In this document: positions 10,318 to 19,955 of the stretch, one piece after another | How positions within the stretch are numbered: the stretch's first letter is position 1 | Layout: every line of letters starts with the position of its first letter | Assembly: GCA_938003855.1 (NCBI GenBank) | Contig: CALKXD010000014.1 | Span: 1 to 64,000 of the forward strand | Direction of reading: 5' to 3' | DNA: 64,000 nucleotides | Origin: an uncultured Granulosicoccaceae bacterium | GTDB taxonomy: Bacteria; Pseudomonadota; Gammaproteobacteria; Granulosicoccales; Granulosicoccaceae | Notes under the pieces: model-generated | Databases searched by the model: none | What the model was told of the DNA's origin: nothing | What the model saw: the letters and a program-made list of their open reading frames with translations, nothing else | Made by a program: the position numbers and the translations under genes

Positions 10318-11209
10318 TGTCGGCGGTCAGCTGTAGCAGGCGCTCTCTGACCGCACCACCACAATGCGGATCGGCAAGTGCCGCCTCTATAAACGCCACG
10401 TAATAGGAGTCAAAGTTGCCGACATCGTAGCGTTTTTCATGCTCTGCCAGTGGCACTCCAAGCACGAGCCCGCCAGCGCGTATAACACTGCGCAAGGCAT
10501 CAGTCAGCTGAATTTCACCACCAACACCCGGTGGGGTTTTTTCCAGATGGTCAAACACCGTTGGCTGACAGATATAGCGTGCTGCAATCGCAAATTGGCT
10601 CGGGGCATTATCTGCTGAAGGTTTCTCGACCAGATCGGTCAGCGTAAATGCCTCATCGCCGTCAACATAGCCCGTTTTCAGTTCAGCGACACCGTATCGA
10701 TTCACCCGCGTGAGAGGCACATGCTGAAAGGCAATGACTGCATCGGCATTGTTGTCGTCAAAAACCCGTAACATCCGCTTGCATAAAGACGCCTCTGTGT
10801 TGAGTCCGATCATCGCATCGCCAAGCGCCACCACAAACGGCTGATCGCCGACGGCGTCACGCGCACACAACACCGCATGGCCTAATCCGTCCTGCTGTTG
10901 CTGCAATACGTAGCTAATTGAGGTAGCTGCCGACAGAAACCCTACGGCATCAGCAAGTTGATGCTTGTTATCATGATGCAGTAAATCAAGCAGCGCCTGA
11001 TCGTGGCGAAAATGATCTTCGATGCATGCTTTCCCATCGCTGGTGATCATCACAATGTCACTGACACCGGCATCCTGCATTTCTTCAACCACATGCTGTA
11101 ATACCGGTTTACGACCAAGTGGCAATAGCTCCTTGGCAATGCCTTTGGTCAGTGGCAATAACCGGGTGCCCTTGCCCGCTACCGGAATCACCGCCACGTT
11201 AACCGGCAT
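10307..11209 (-). CDS. galU: UTP--glucose-1-phosphate uridylyltransferase family nucleotidyltransferase
   Basis: 'NVAVIPVAGKGTRLLPLTKGIAKELLPLGRKPVLQHVVEEM', 'GVGGEIQLTDALR', 'KRYDVGNFDSYYVAF'; ATG at 11209. Confidence 0.9.
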   Translation of the reverse strand: MPVNVAVIPVAGKGTRLLPLTKGIAKELLPLGRKPVLQHVVEEMQDAGVSDIVMITSDGKACIEDHFRHDQALLDLLHHDNKHQLADAVGFLSAATSISYVLQQQQDGLGHAVLCARDAVGDQPFVVALGDAMIGLNTEASLCKRMLRVFDDNNADAVIAFQHVPLTRVNRYGVAELKTGYVDGDEAFTLTDLVEKPSADNAPSQFAIAARYICQPTVFDHLEKTPPGVGGEIQLTDALRSVIRAGGLVLGVPLAEHEKRYDVGNFDSYYVAFIEAALADPHCGGAVRERLLQLTADSVN

Positions 11210-11278
11210 AGTCACTCCGGAACTGATGGTTGCATTGATCACTGTTAAACAAACTGATGTCCCTCAGGTTATCTCGTA

Positions 11279-13669
11279 TTATGTGGTTTTAATGTCGAGT
11301 TCACGTCCGGCCAAACCGACCACCGCAATCTCTATAACCGGCCCATCCGGCCATTGTCGAGGAGCGCTGACCTGCACACGATGAGTGGTACACCGGACAG
11401 TCACCGTTACGGTGGCAGCGGCGGTGTCGCGATAATCCCATGACTCACCATCGTCATAAAAAAGCTCCTGCTGAAAGCTCTGCTCACCTGGCATTGCAAA
11501 TACACTGATGCAAATGCGGGTCGCATTGTGAGGCTCATTATCGGGCCAGTCAGTGGCAATCGGGATAATCGCGCCAGCACGGACAAACACCGGCAAGTCA
11601 CCAAGCGCCGAGGCGACTTGTATTGTCGTCCCGCCCACATGCATAGCCACGGGGTTTAGCACGCATTCATCAGCGGGTTTCCACTGATACCACAGCGCAT
11701 TACCGTCAGGCAGGTAGACACTGCGGGATATCGCACCGGCCTCCACGACAGGCGCAACCAGTACGGTCTCGCCCACCAGAAACTGGCTTTGCTCATCGAT
11801 ACATTGTGGATCATTGTGAAAGTAGATCAACGGTGTGATGACCGGAATACCCACGTTATGCGCACACCATGATAAATGATACAACCAAGGCAAAAAACGA
11901 TAACGCAGGCGCAGATTGTCGCGCACCAGTGACGCGACTTCAGCGTGCATCCATGGTGTAGTGGCACGACTTTCCTCATCAGTGATGTTCTGTTCGCTGC
12001 CAATCACAGCACCGGGTTTCCAGGAGTTCATCACCGCACGTGGATGCAGCGCCATCATCTCCACCCAGCGGCACAGTAATTCGGCAGACGGCCGCGGCCC
12101 ATCGAAGCCGCCGATATCATGGCCCACCAGCGGCATACCGGACAAACTCATCGATAGGCCGTTGGCCAGATTCCATCGCAACGTGTGCCACGAAGTTTTG
12201 TTGTCGCCACTCCAGGTTTGCGCATAGCGGGAGATACCTGCGGGTCCGGCGCGCGAAATTGTATAGGGGCGCAGCGACGGTTGCAGTTTGATGGCCGCTT
12301 CAAAGCTCGCGCGGATCATTAACAGTGCTTGCAACGGTCGAACCTGCATAGCCGGTAAACCGTGCCCAAAGCCATGCAGCGTTGCGCCTTCATTCCATAG
12401 CTCACACTCGTTGTTATCATTCCAGGTGGCACTGAAGCCCGCGCCTAAGACTTGTCTGGCCACGCCATTCTGCCACCAGTCTATGGTTTGCGGGTGTGTG
12501 AAGTCGAGGCTGGCACCGGGCCCTCCCCAGAACATCTCAATAGCAGGGTTGCCATCGGCGTCGGAGATAAAGCCGTCAAATGCGGCGACTTCGGCAAACG
12601 CCGGATGCTCCTTGAGCAGTACCGGTTTAATGTTTGCACAACTGTGTAAACCGGCACGCTGCAGCGCACTGAAAAAAGCATCCCGATCAGGGAATTTACG
12701 GGTATTCCAGGTAAATACATAACGTCTGCCATCATCGCCGGTGGTATAACCAGAGCCGGAGTGAAGGGCACTGATCGGTAGATCGCGCTGCCGGCACTGC
12801 GCGACAAAATCGAGCATCACCGCCTGAGCATTATCGGAGTCGGCATGATGCATTGAGGTAAATGCAAAGCCAGACGCCCAGCGCGGTTGCAGGTGCGGTT
12901 TTCCAACTAACCGCTGGAAACGCGGCACCACCCCGGACAACGCTGGGCCGCAAACCACATAATAGACCAGTGCATTTTCGTAGACCTCAACACTTCGATA
13001 GTGATCGTGATAGTTAGAGTGCTCAGCACCCAGATCAATAGCAAGTTCTGACAACGTGTCGTAAAACACACCGCAGTAACGATTCGCCTGATCACCGACA
13101 ATTATCCATGGCACATGCTTATAGAGTGGATCAGAAGTTTCGGCATTATAGCCAAGCGCATCGGTCTGCAGACATCGAAAGCGTCTCCCGGTACGATCAA
13201 GTGCCCCGGACTTATCACCAAGCCCAAGATGACGGTGGTCAGTTGCGCGACTTTGCGCATGATGAAACTGACCGCGATCACGCAGATACCGATAGGCCCC
13301 CATAGCACGGTCCTGTACGACGGTGGTCCATTCACCGTCGACGCAATGACTCACATGCAGCGCTAATGATTGTTTCTGCAAGCGCACTTTGAGGGTCGCC
13401 GATGACAGCACCAACCCGCTATCATCTACCGCCGAGGCGGGACAGGTGAAGCCGGAATTATCCAGTCGCGGTCGGCCCTGCCAGGGTACCTCGCCCGCCG
13501 GCGCCACCATCCAGCTGTTGGCTACCGCGAAACCGGTATCAGGCACAATGGCGATGCGGCACAGCCAGCTCTCGAGTATATCCAGCCGCAGCGAATAGCC
13601 GCCGTTGAGTGTAGCCGTCGCCCCATGACCGTTCGCGGTCAGTGCAGATCGAGCCTCAATTACAGTCAT
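11279..13669 (-). CDS. glycoside hydrolase family 31 protein (alpha-glucosidase/alpha-xylosidase type)
   Basis: 'SALHSGSGYTTGDDGRRYVFTWNTRKFPD', catalytic region 'FSATWNDNNECELW', acid/base region 'QTWSGDNKTSWHTLRWNLANGLSMSLSGMPLVGHDIGGF'. Confidence 0.94.
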   Translation of the reverse strand: MTVIEARSALTANGHGATATLNGGYSLRLDILESWLCRIAIVPDTGFAVANSWMVAPAGEVPWQGRPRLDNSGFTCPASAVDDSGLVLSSATLKVRLQKQSLALHVSHCVDGEWTTVVQDRAMGAYRYLRDRGQFHHAQSRATDHRHLGLGDKSGALDRTGRRFRCLQTDALGYNAETSDPLYKHVPWIIVGDQANRYCGVFYDTLSELAIDLGAEHSNYHDHYRSVEVYENALVYYVVCGPALSGVVPRFQRLVGKPHLQPRWASGFAFTSMHHADSDNAQAVMLDFVAQCRQRDLPISALHSGSGYTTGDDGRRYVFTWNTRKFPDRDAFFSALQRAGLHSCANIKPVLLKEHPAFAEVAAFDGFISDADGNPAIEMFWGGPGASLDFTHPQTIDWWQNGVARQVLGAGFSATWNDNNECELWNEGATLHGFGHGLPAMQVRPLQALLMIRASFEAAIKLQPSLRPYTISRAGPAGISRYAQTWSGDNKTSWHTLRWNLANGLSMSLSGMPLVGHDIGGFDGPRPSAELLCRWVEMMALHPRAVMNSWKPGAVIGSEQNITDEESRATTPWMHAEVASLVRDNLRLRYRFLPWLYHLSWCAHNVGIPVITPLIYFHNDPQCIDEQSQFLVGETVLVAPVVEAGAISRSVYLPDGNALWYQWKPADECVLNPVAMHVGGTTIQVASALGDLPVFVRAGAIIPIATDWPDNEPHNATRICISVFAMPGEQSFQQELFYDDGESWDYRDTAAATVTVTVRCTTHRVQVSAPRQWPDGPVIEIAVVGLAGRELDIKTT

Positions 13670-13809
13670 TTGATAAGCCGTTGTAATAACATTTAATTGT
13701 TGAACAACACCATTGGCCCCTTACCATCGCACAGCTGACCACGGTTAGTTGGAAGCGCGCGAAATCGAGAACCCGCTGCGCGATCCCGACAGCGACGGTG
13801 CCTACCCGG

Positions 13810-14727
13810 TTATTTGGCAGCAGAACGCATGCGCTGAATAATATCCGCATAGCCGCGACGGTAATCCGGATAGATAAAGTCATAGCCGGTTTCAAGCAAA
13901 CGACTGTTATTGCAGCGTTTGCTGCCAGCGATCCGGTTGACCGATGCGGGGTTACCACGCTGCTCTATCGCCAACCCCAAAGTATCGGCTATAAAGCGCT
14001 CCACGTCAGTGCTGGTGGCCGGACAGCAGTCTGACGCCAGATAAATCTCATCCAGACTGACACTGCGGTCCGTCAGTTCAACCAGATGTGCCAGCACGGC
14101 CGCGCAGTCCTGCACATGAATACGGTTGGTATAAGCGGTTGATATTTCCCGGCTGCCTTGTCCCGCAGCAACGCGGTTTATCATGCGCAATCGATCCGGT
14201 CCATAGATTCCACTAAATCGCACACAACAGCCAACACCGCTGGCGCGCGTCAGCGCCTCACCCTCGAGCATTACCTGGCCGTTGAAGCGCGTCGGCTCAG
14301 TGGGCGACCTTTCATCAACCTCAGTGCCATCGTTCTGATGATAAACGCCGGTTGATGATACAAAAAAGAATCGCTTCAGTGGCCATCTCGAATGGGCCAG
14401 CGCCGCCCGCACATTTGCCACGCCGTCGACATAGGCGGCGCGGTAGTCCTTTTCATTGAATGCGGCTGCAGCAAGGCTGTAAATAACGACATCGGCCTGC
14501 AGTTCAGCCAAAAACACCAGACTGGCCGGGTCACTGACATCGGCACGGTATGCCTCAATTGTCGCAGGCAACACATTGGTATTTCGGCGCACACCAACTA
14601 CAGAGTGTCCGCTACGCTGCAACCGCCCGGCACAACGCACCCCGATATCTCCACAACCGATGATCACCACCTTCAAGCGCTTCAACTCCCGTGCAAAGAC
14701 CCCATGATAAACCGGTTTGTCCGCCAC
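13810..14727 (-). CDS. NAD(P)-dependent epimerase/dehydratase, YeeZ-like SDR
   Basis: Rossmann 'KVVIIGCGDIGVRCAGRLQRSGHSVVGVRR' and 'FFFVSSTGVYHQNDGTEVDE.SPTEP'. Confidence 0.9.
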   Translation of the reverse strand: MADKPVYHGVFARELKRLKVVIIGCGDIGVRCAGRLQRSGHSVVGVRRNTNVLPATIEAYRADVSDPASLVFLAELQADVVIYSLAAAAFNEKDYRAAYVDGVANVRAALAHSRWPLKRFFFVSSTGVYHQNDGTEVDERSPTEPTRFNGQVMLEGEALTRASGVGCCVRFSGIYGPDRLRMINRVAAGQGSREISTAYTNRIHVQDCAAVLAHLVELTDRSVSLDEIYLASDCCPATSTDVERFIADTLGLAIEQRGNPASVNRIAGSKRCNNSRLLETGYDFIYPDYRRGYADIIQRMRSAAK

Positions 14728-14828
14728 CCCCTAACGCTGCCGGGCAACGCAAAGAACACGACACCGGCCGTTGACGCATCGTGCACCGCAACACGATACA
14801 CTCTACGACTCTGTTTTTTACATCGGCA

Positions 14829-15215
14829 ATGATTATGACCCCTCAGGAACCTGCGCAAAATGTCCTCGGCGAACCGCTGCAGCCATGTGGATTCGATCCG
14901 GACACCGGATTCTACCGCGACGGCTGCTGCAACACCGGACCTGAAGATCGTGGTTCACACACGGTCTGTGTTTCGGTCACGGATGAATTTCTAAGCTTCA
15001 GTGCTGCCCGCGGCAATGACCTCTCCACGGCCATGCCGGCCTACGGGTTTCCCGGCTTAAAAGAAGGCGATCGCTGGTGCCTGTGCGCAAGTCGCTGGAT
15101 GGAATCGTATCAGGCCGGCGTTGCACCGCGGGTTTTCGTACAGAGCACCCATGAACGCGCACTCGAACTGATTCCACTGGAAGCACTGACCTCGAAGGCT
15201 GCTGATCTCAACTGA
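14829..15215 (+). CDS. DUF2237 family protein
   Basis: 'NVLGEPLQPCGFDPDTGFYRDGCCNTGPEDRGSHTVCVSVTDEFLSFSAARGNDLSTAMPAYGFPGLKEGDRWCLCASRW'; ATG 14829 preferred over 14781. Confidence 0.9.
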   Translation: MIMTPQEPAQNVLGEPLQPCGFDPDTGFYRDGCCNTGPEDRGSHTVCVSVTDEFLSFSAARGNDLSTAMPAYGFPGLKEGDRWCLCASRWMESYQAGVAPRVFVQSTHERALELIPLEALTSKAADLN

Positions 15216-15375
15216 CGCGTATGCCGGTGTACGGTAACGCCAATGGTAACCGGCAGGTTTATCGGGAAGCCGGTTTACACTACTGATGATCCTTAATCTT
15301 TACCGGGCGTATCCTGCGATTCAGTTGCCCTGACAGCGACACCGGACAGCCTTATCGCCTACCGCAGCATAGGGC

Positions 15376-16185
15376 TTAACCACGCGCTTCCACGGCCCCA
15401 CCTATAATCGACTGCAACGCGGCCAGGCCTTCGGTTAACGCCGCCGGCCCGGGCTGCAGGATTACCGGTGATTTTATTTCATGCAACTGGTCGTCTGCAA
15501 CGGCGCGTATAGACCCCCAGCCAGGTCGGGCAGCGACTTTGTCAGGGCGAAATTTTTTGCCACACCAGGACCCGATAATAATGTCCGGGTTAGCATCGAT
15601 GACCCGCTGCGGATCGGCAATAATACGGTCCTTGCCGTGCGAGCAAAGCCCAAGCTCGGCAAAGCAATCGCGACCACCGGCAATCTGTACTAACTCCGAC
15701 ACCCAGCGGATCGCAGAGATCATTGGCTCATCCCATTCTTCAAAATAGACCGCCGGGGTAAAGTCCAGTTGCTTTGCCTGCTCAGATGCCCGGTGCAGCG
15801 CGTCGCTGTATTCCGACACCAGAGCCTGCCCTTTATCGGTAGCCCCGACCAGGCTTGCCAACTGCAGGATCATGTTCAGTATTTCACCCACCGACCGGTG
15901 GTTAAGCAATAGCACATTAGCACCCAGCTTAATCAGGTCGCGGGCGATATCAGCCTGCAGATCGGAAAAGCCAATAACCAGATCTGGCTGAAGATCCATA
16001 ATTTTATCGATTTTCGCCGACGTAAAGGCAGAGACACGCGGTTTCTCCCGACGCGCCTGCGGGGGTCTTACCGTGAAGCCAGAGATCCCGACAATGCGAT
16101 CCTGCTCACCCAGTAAATAGAGGGTTTCGGTGGTTTCCTCGGTCAGGCAAACGATGCGCTCCGGGTAATGTGCTTTGAGACGCAT
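15376..16185 (-). CDS. cobalamin-binding/BtuF-like ABC substrate-binding protein (no obvious signal peptide)
   Basis: 'PERIVCLTEETTETLYLLGEQDRIVGISGF', 'IDKIMDLQPDLVIGFSDLQADIARDLIKLGANVLLLNHRSVGEI'. Confidence 0.88.
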   Translation of the reverse strand: MRLKAHYPERIVCLTEETTETLYLLGEQDRIVGISGFTVRPPQARREKPRVSAFTSAKIDKIMDLQPDLVIGFSDLQADIARDLIKLGANVLLLNHRSVGEILNMILQLASLVGATDKGQALVSEYSDALHRASEQAKQLDFTPAVYFEEWDEPMISAIRWVSELVQIAGGRDCFAELGLCSHGKDRIIADPQRVIDANPDIIIGSWCGKKFRPDKVAARPGWGSIRAVADDQLHEIKSPVILQPGPAALTEGLAALQSIIGGAVEARG

Positions 16186-16235
16186 GAGGGAATCCTGTGG
16201 CTGGTCGGCGTAAAAGTACCGGTAGTGTACTTTTC

Positions 16236-17255
16236 TCAGGCACTTTTTGTTGAGGTAACCAGACTCTGCCCGCGCCGCTCAACAATAAGTTGAGCAATAA
16301 AAACAATCAACCCTGCGACCAGCGGCAACAGATAATAGACAAAGCGAAACGCCACCAGTGAGGCCACCAGCTCAGGCTTGGGGACAGTAGTCACCAGCAT
16401 CATCATGCTGCCCTCAAACACACCGACTCCGCCCGGGACATTGGTGATCGCCGCCAGTGCCATGCAAATCAGATAGATACCGAGGAACGCCAGATAGCTC
16501 ATATCGAAGCCTGACGGCAACAGCAGATACATAATAAATGCCGCCAGAAAAACGTCAGTAGCACCCAGCGCTACCTGCCAGAGGGCAATCGCAAAGCGTG
16601 GCAATTTTATTATCAGTGTGCCGATTCTGATCGCCGCGTCCGGCACCAGGCTCCAGCCCAGATAACTCAGTGAGCCGACAATGCAGATAACGCCAAGCAC
16701 TTTGATCGACAGGCCGATCGACAAGCCGGGAATCGAGATATTCTGCAACACACTGGCAGGCTCGGTGACCAACACCACCCCCAACAGCAGGCTGCCACCG
16801 ACAAAGTAGGTCACCACACAAAACACCACCACGCCAGTGATGCGCGCCGGATCAAGCCCCGCAAGACTGTAACCGCGGTAGCGGATAGCTCCGCCCGACA
16901 AGGCGGCAAAGCCAACATTGTGACCTATCGCCGAGGCACTGAACGCGGTTGGTACCATACGCCCCCAGGTCATTGGGAAGCCTACGTGCTTTAACGCCAG
17001 ATAGTCGTACAGCGTAATGAGAATATAACTGCACGCTGTCAGCGCAATAGCAAGTGCCGCCGGAAAAACACCGATCAGGCTCAGATGCAATTTAACGTCT
17101 TCCATGCTGACGCCGTGCAAACTGCGATAAACCACGGCAAGCGCTGCCACAAAGACAATCAGTGAAAGCATGCCCGGCACCCAGGGATGCTTAAGGAGAT
17201 AGAGGATTCGACGCCCGGCCTGTGTCGCCGATGCGTCTGAGTTATTCACTGACAT
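16236..17255 (-). CDS. UPF0104/lysylphosphatidylglycerol synthase-like multi-TM protein (YbhN-like)
   Basis: Multiple TM helices, 'AFSASAIGHNVGFAALSGGAIRYRGYSLAGL', 'TNVPGGVGVFEGSMM', 'FRFVYYLLPL'. Confidence 0.88.
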   Translation of the reverse strand: MSVNNSDASATQAGRRILYLLKHPWVPGMLSLIVFVAALAVVYRSLHGVSMEDVKLHLSLIGVFPAALAIALTACSYILITLYDYLALKHVGFPMTWGRMVPTAFSASAIGHNVGFAALSGGAIRYRGYSLAGLDPARITGVVVFCVVTYFVGGSLLLGVVLVTEPASVLQNISIPGLSIGLSIKVLGVICIVGSLSYLGWSLVPDAAIRIGTLIIKLPRFAIALWQVALGATDVFLAAFIMYLLLPSGFDMSYLAFLGIYLICMALAAITNVPGGVGVFEGSMMMLVTTVPKPELVASLVAFRFVYYLLPLVAGLIVFIAQLIVERRGQSLVTSTKSA

Positions 17256-17498
17256 TCTTGAAACTTCTGCCCGCCTGTTTTTTATTCGAATTATTAGTGT
17301 GCAGCCCGCAAGTCTAGCTTGTTTTGTCGCAGGTTTTCACACATTTATCACTACCGGGATCCCCGATCACCGGGGTACGGCACCTGCTGCGCGCCCCTGT
17401 CACTCCACTGCCAATGCACCCACCATCAACAGTCGGTTGAGCTACAATCCTTGGCGATCAATCAATTAGCGCCTCGACGGCGCAAGGCGAATGCGCAG

Positions 17499-19241
17499 AT
17501 GAGTGACAAAATCCAGGTCTCGAAGCCTCTTGTGGTATTGCATGGCGACGAAATGGCACAGGTTGCCTTCGAGAAGATCCTGCAACAATTTGTCCATGAC
17601 AAACTGAATATCGACCTGATCGAGATTGACCTTACCGCAGAAAACCGCCTGCTCAGCAATGGACAAGCGGTGATGGACGCCATTTCCGCGCTGAAGAAGT
17701 ACGGCGTCGGCATCAAGAATGCCGGCATGACCGTCAATCGAGAGCAACTCGACGAACTCCTTGCGAAACACCCGACCATCAAAGAGAACCGACTCGACCG
17801 CCTGGCCACCAAATCTCCCAACGGTGCGATAAGAAAGGGCATTGGCGGCAATATCACGCGTGAGGACATTAAATTCCGCAATATTCAAGTCACTAAACCC
17901 GAGTGGATTGATCGCGATATCGTCGTTGATACCATGGACACCGGCGGTATCAAAGACAGTTTTAACATGCTCGCCAACGCCACCGGAGTGGCTAAACTGA
18001 TGTTTGTCGGCAGCAGCGGCGATCCGGTTGAATTGCATCGCCGCACGCTGAACCTTGGCGACCCCTGGCTACTGGCCAGCAATGATCTGGACGCCGTTAA
18101 ATCCTGGGCCCACCGTTTTTTTCAACGCGCCATCGAGGAAAAAAGAGACATCTATCTGGGCCTGAAAGATACCGTCATACCGGGCTACGACGGCGTCATG
18201 CGCGAGACCATCGAAGCGATTTACGAAACCGACTATCGCGACGTCATCGAGCAACTGGGCTTGAGCTACCACTACGAGCTGATCGACGCACAGGCAGCCC
18301 GCATTGTGGCCAACCCTCCGGAGCGAGCCCTGTGGGGGGTCCCCGATAATACCTCCGGTCGCAAACTTTTAAAGCTGGTCAACAGCCTCAAGGAGTTTGG
18401 CATGCCAACACGCAAAAGCCATGTTTCTATATCCCGCATGAGCGCTGGTGGGGGCGACCAGTACGGCAGCTTCAATTTACCGATGACAGAAGACGGACTG
18501 CTCAAAGTCATTGTCGATGGCGAAGAAAAACACGCACGCCCGGTGAAAAAAGGCGACCCGGTGCTGTTTATGTCGAATGATCGCGCTGCCATCAAAGACT
18601 GGGTCAGCCAGGTGTTCCGGGACGCCTCTCACAACGACAAAGAGGTTTATTTCGGACTCAAACGCGAATACATGGAATACGACGATGTGTTCAGTATTGT
18701 GATCGCTGAAGTGCGACGCGAGCTGGCGCGTGCCGACACCCCGCCACCGTCGTTCATGATTATGCGCCCCTCCAGCCAGCTCACCAAGATGATCACCGAC
18801 CCACCACGCAATGCGCTGTATCCGGCTCAGAACCTTGATGGCGATATTTTTTCAGATATCTCAGCGGCGCTTGGCGGCAGTCTGGCTACAGCAAGCTCTA
18901 TTATCGAGAGTAAAGACGGCACCATGCTTTATGAAGCACCACACGGCACCGCACACGATCTGTATCTGCAATACCAGCAAAGCAACGGTGAGGTGGCGCT
19001 GTTTAATTCGTCAGCGCTGATTTATGCACTGGCCAATGCCCTGGAAGAATTATCCAGGCGCGATGCAAACGACGCGCTGCTGGACTACGCACGGGCGCTG
19101 AAGAAAGCGCTGATCGACACCGTCGACCAAGGCATTATTACCGGTGATATCAAGGGTAAAACCACCGACCCGGAACAGGAAACCATTGTCGATATGACAG
19201 GCTTTCTCGATGCGGTCGCCAACAACCTGGACACACACTGA
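17499..19241 (+). CDS. icd: isocitrate dehydrogenase (NADP-type superfamily) with an internally duplicated domain
   Basis: 'KPLVVLHGDEMAQVAFEKIL', 'KSPNGAIRKGIGGNITREDI', 'NLDGDIFSDISAALGGSLATASS', 'EAPHGTAHDLY'; ATG at 17499, ORF open to 17319. Confidence 0.88.
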   Translation: MSDKIQVSKPLVVLHGDEMAQVAFEKILQQFVHDKLNIDLIEIDLTAENRLLSNGQAVMDAISALKKYGVGIKNAGMTVNREQLDELLAKHPTIKENRLDRLATKSPNGAIRKGIGGNITREDIKFRNIQVTKPEWIDRDIVVDTMDTGGIKDSFNMLANATGVAKLMFVGSSGDPVELHRRTLNLGDPWLLASNDLDAVKSWAHRFFQRAIEEKRDIYLGLKDTVIPGYDGVMRETIEAIYETDYRDVIEQLGLSYHYELIDAQAARIVANPPERALWGVPDNTSGRKLLKLVNSLKEFGMPTRKSHVSISRMSAGGGDQYGSFNLPMTEDGLLKVIVDGEEKHARPVKKGDPVLFMSNDRAAIKDWVSQVFRDASHNDKEVYFGLKREYMEYDDVFSIVIAEVRRELARADTPPPSFMIMRPSSQLTKMITDPPRNALYPAQNLDGDIFSDISAALGGSLATASSIIESKDGTMLYEAPHGTAHDLYLQYQQSNGEVALFNSSALIYALANALEELSRRDANDALLDYARALKKALIDTVDQGIITGDIKGKTTDPEQETIVDMTGFLDAVANNLDTH

Positions 19242-19388
19242 CGCGCACACCTATGACGGTCGCGGCAGCTGTTTGCGCTGTTCGCGGCCACTGTGACACA
19301 TTTCAAACTGCCTTGTTACACCCTGTTACATACTGATACGTCACTGCAAAGCCTGTACGCCCATTCTGGCCGACACTATGTTTGCCAT

Positions 19389-19907
19389 ATGGCGAAACCC
19401 AAACAGGAAAAAAAACCAGTGAAAAAATCAACCAAAATAATCACCGCCGTTGTTCTTACTCTCGGTATTGCCGGCGGCGCCGCCGCTCTCGGCAAACACC
19501 ACTACGGCGATCCATCAAAGCGCGCTCAACATATGATGAATTATGTCGGTGACGAGCTCAATCTTGACAGCACTCAGTTACAGGCACTGAGCGTACTGAA
19601 AGACCAGCTGCTGAGTGCCAGGGAAACCATGCACTCTCAAATGAAGAACGCGCACTCACAAGCGGAAACCCTGCTCTCTGCAGACACATTCGACAAAGCC
19701 AAAGCATTGGAAATGGTGACTGCAAAAACTGCCGCCGTTGACCAGGCCGCCCCGGAAGTCGTCACCGCACTGGGGAATTTCATGGACACCCTGAATGCCG
19801 AGCAGAAGAGTCAAGTGGCTGAATTTTTGTCCAGTCACCACAAGCGCGGCGGTCGTCACGGTCACCGATTCGGCAAACGCCACGGTGAGCAGTCAGCCGA
19901 CGAATAA
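19389..19907 (+). CDS. Spy/CpxP-like periplasmic protein
   Basis: N-terminal TM/signal 'KKSTKIITAVVLTLGIAGGAAALGKHH', helical region with 'LNLDSTQLQALSVLKDQLLSARE', His/Arg-rich C-terminus; ATG 19389. Confidence 0.72.
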   Translation: MAKPKQEKKPVKKSTKIITAVVLTLGIAGGAAALGKHHYGDPSKRAQHMMNYVGDELNLDSTQLQALSVLKDQLLSARETMHSQMKNAHSQAETLLSADTFDKAKALEMVTAKTAAVDQAAPEVVTALGNFMDTLNAEQKSQVAEFLSSHHKRGGRHGHRFGKRHGEQSADE

Positions 19908-19926
19908 CGATGACAGCCGGACCGGT

Positions 19927-19945
19927 CCCCCTGTCTAGCAGGGGG
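19927..19945. other. perfect hairpin CCCCCTG-tctag-CAGGGGG
   Basis: 7-bp perfect inverted repeat directly after the Spy/CpxP-like gene. Confidence 0.7.
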
Positions 19946-19955
19946 ATTGCCAGCT

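Noticed and set aside
17319-17498. N-terminal extension of the isocitrate dehydrogenase ORF
   Set aside because: The first 60 residues are Cys/His/Pro-rich and unlike any IDH; the conserved protein begins at ATG 17499
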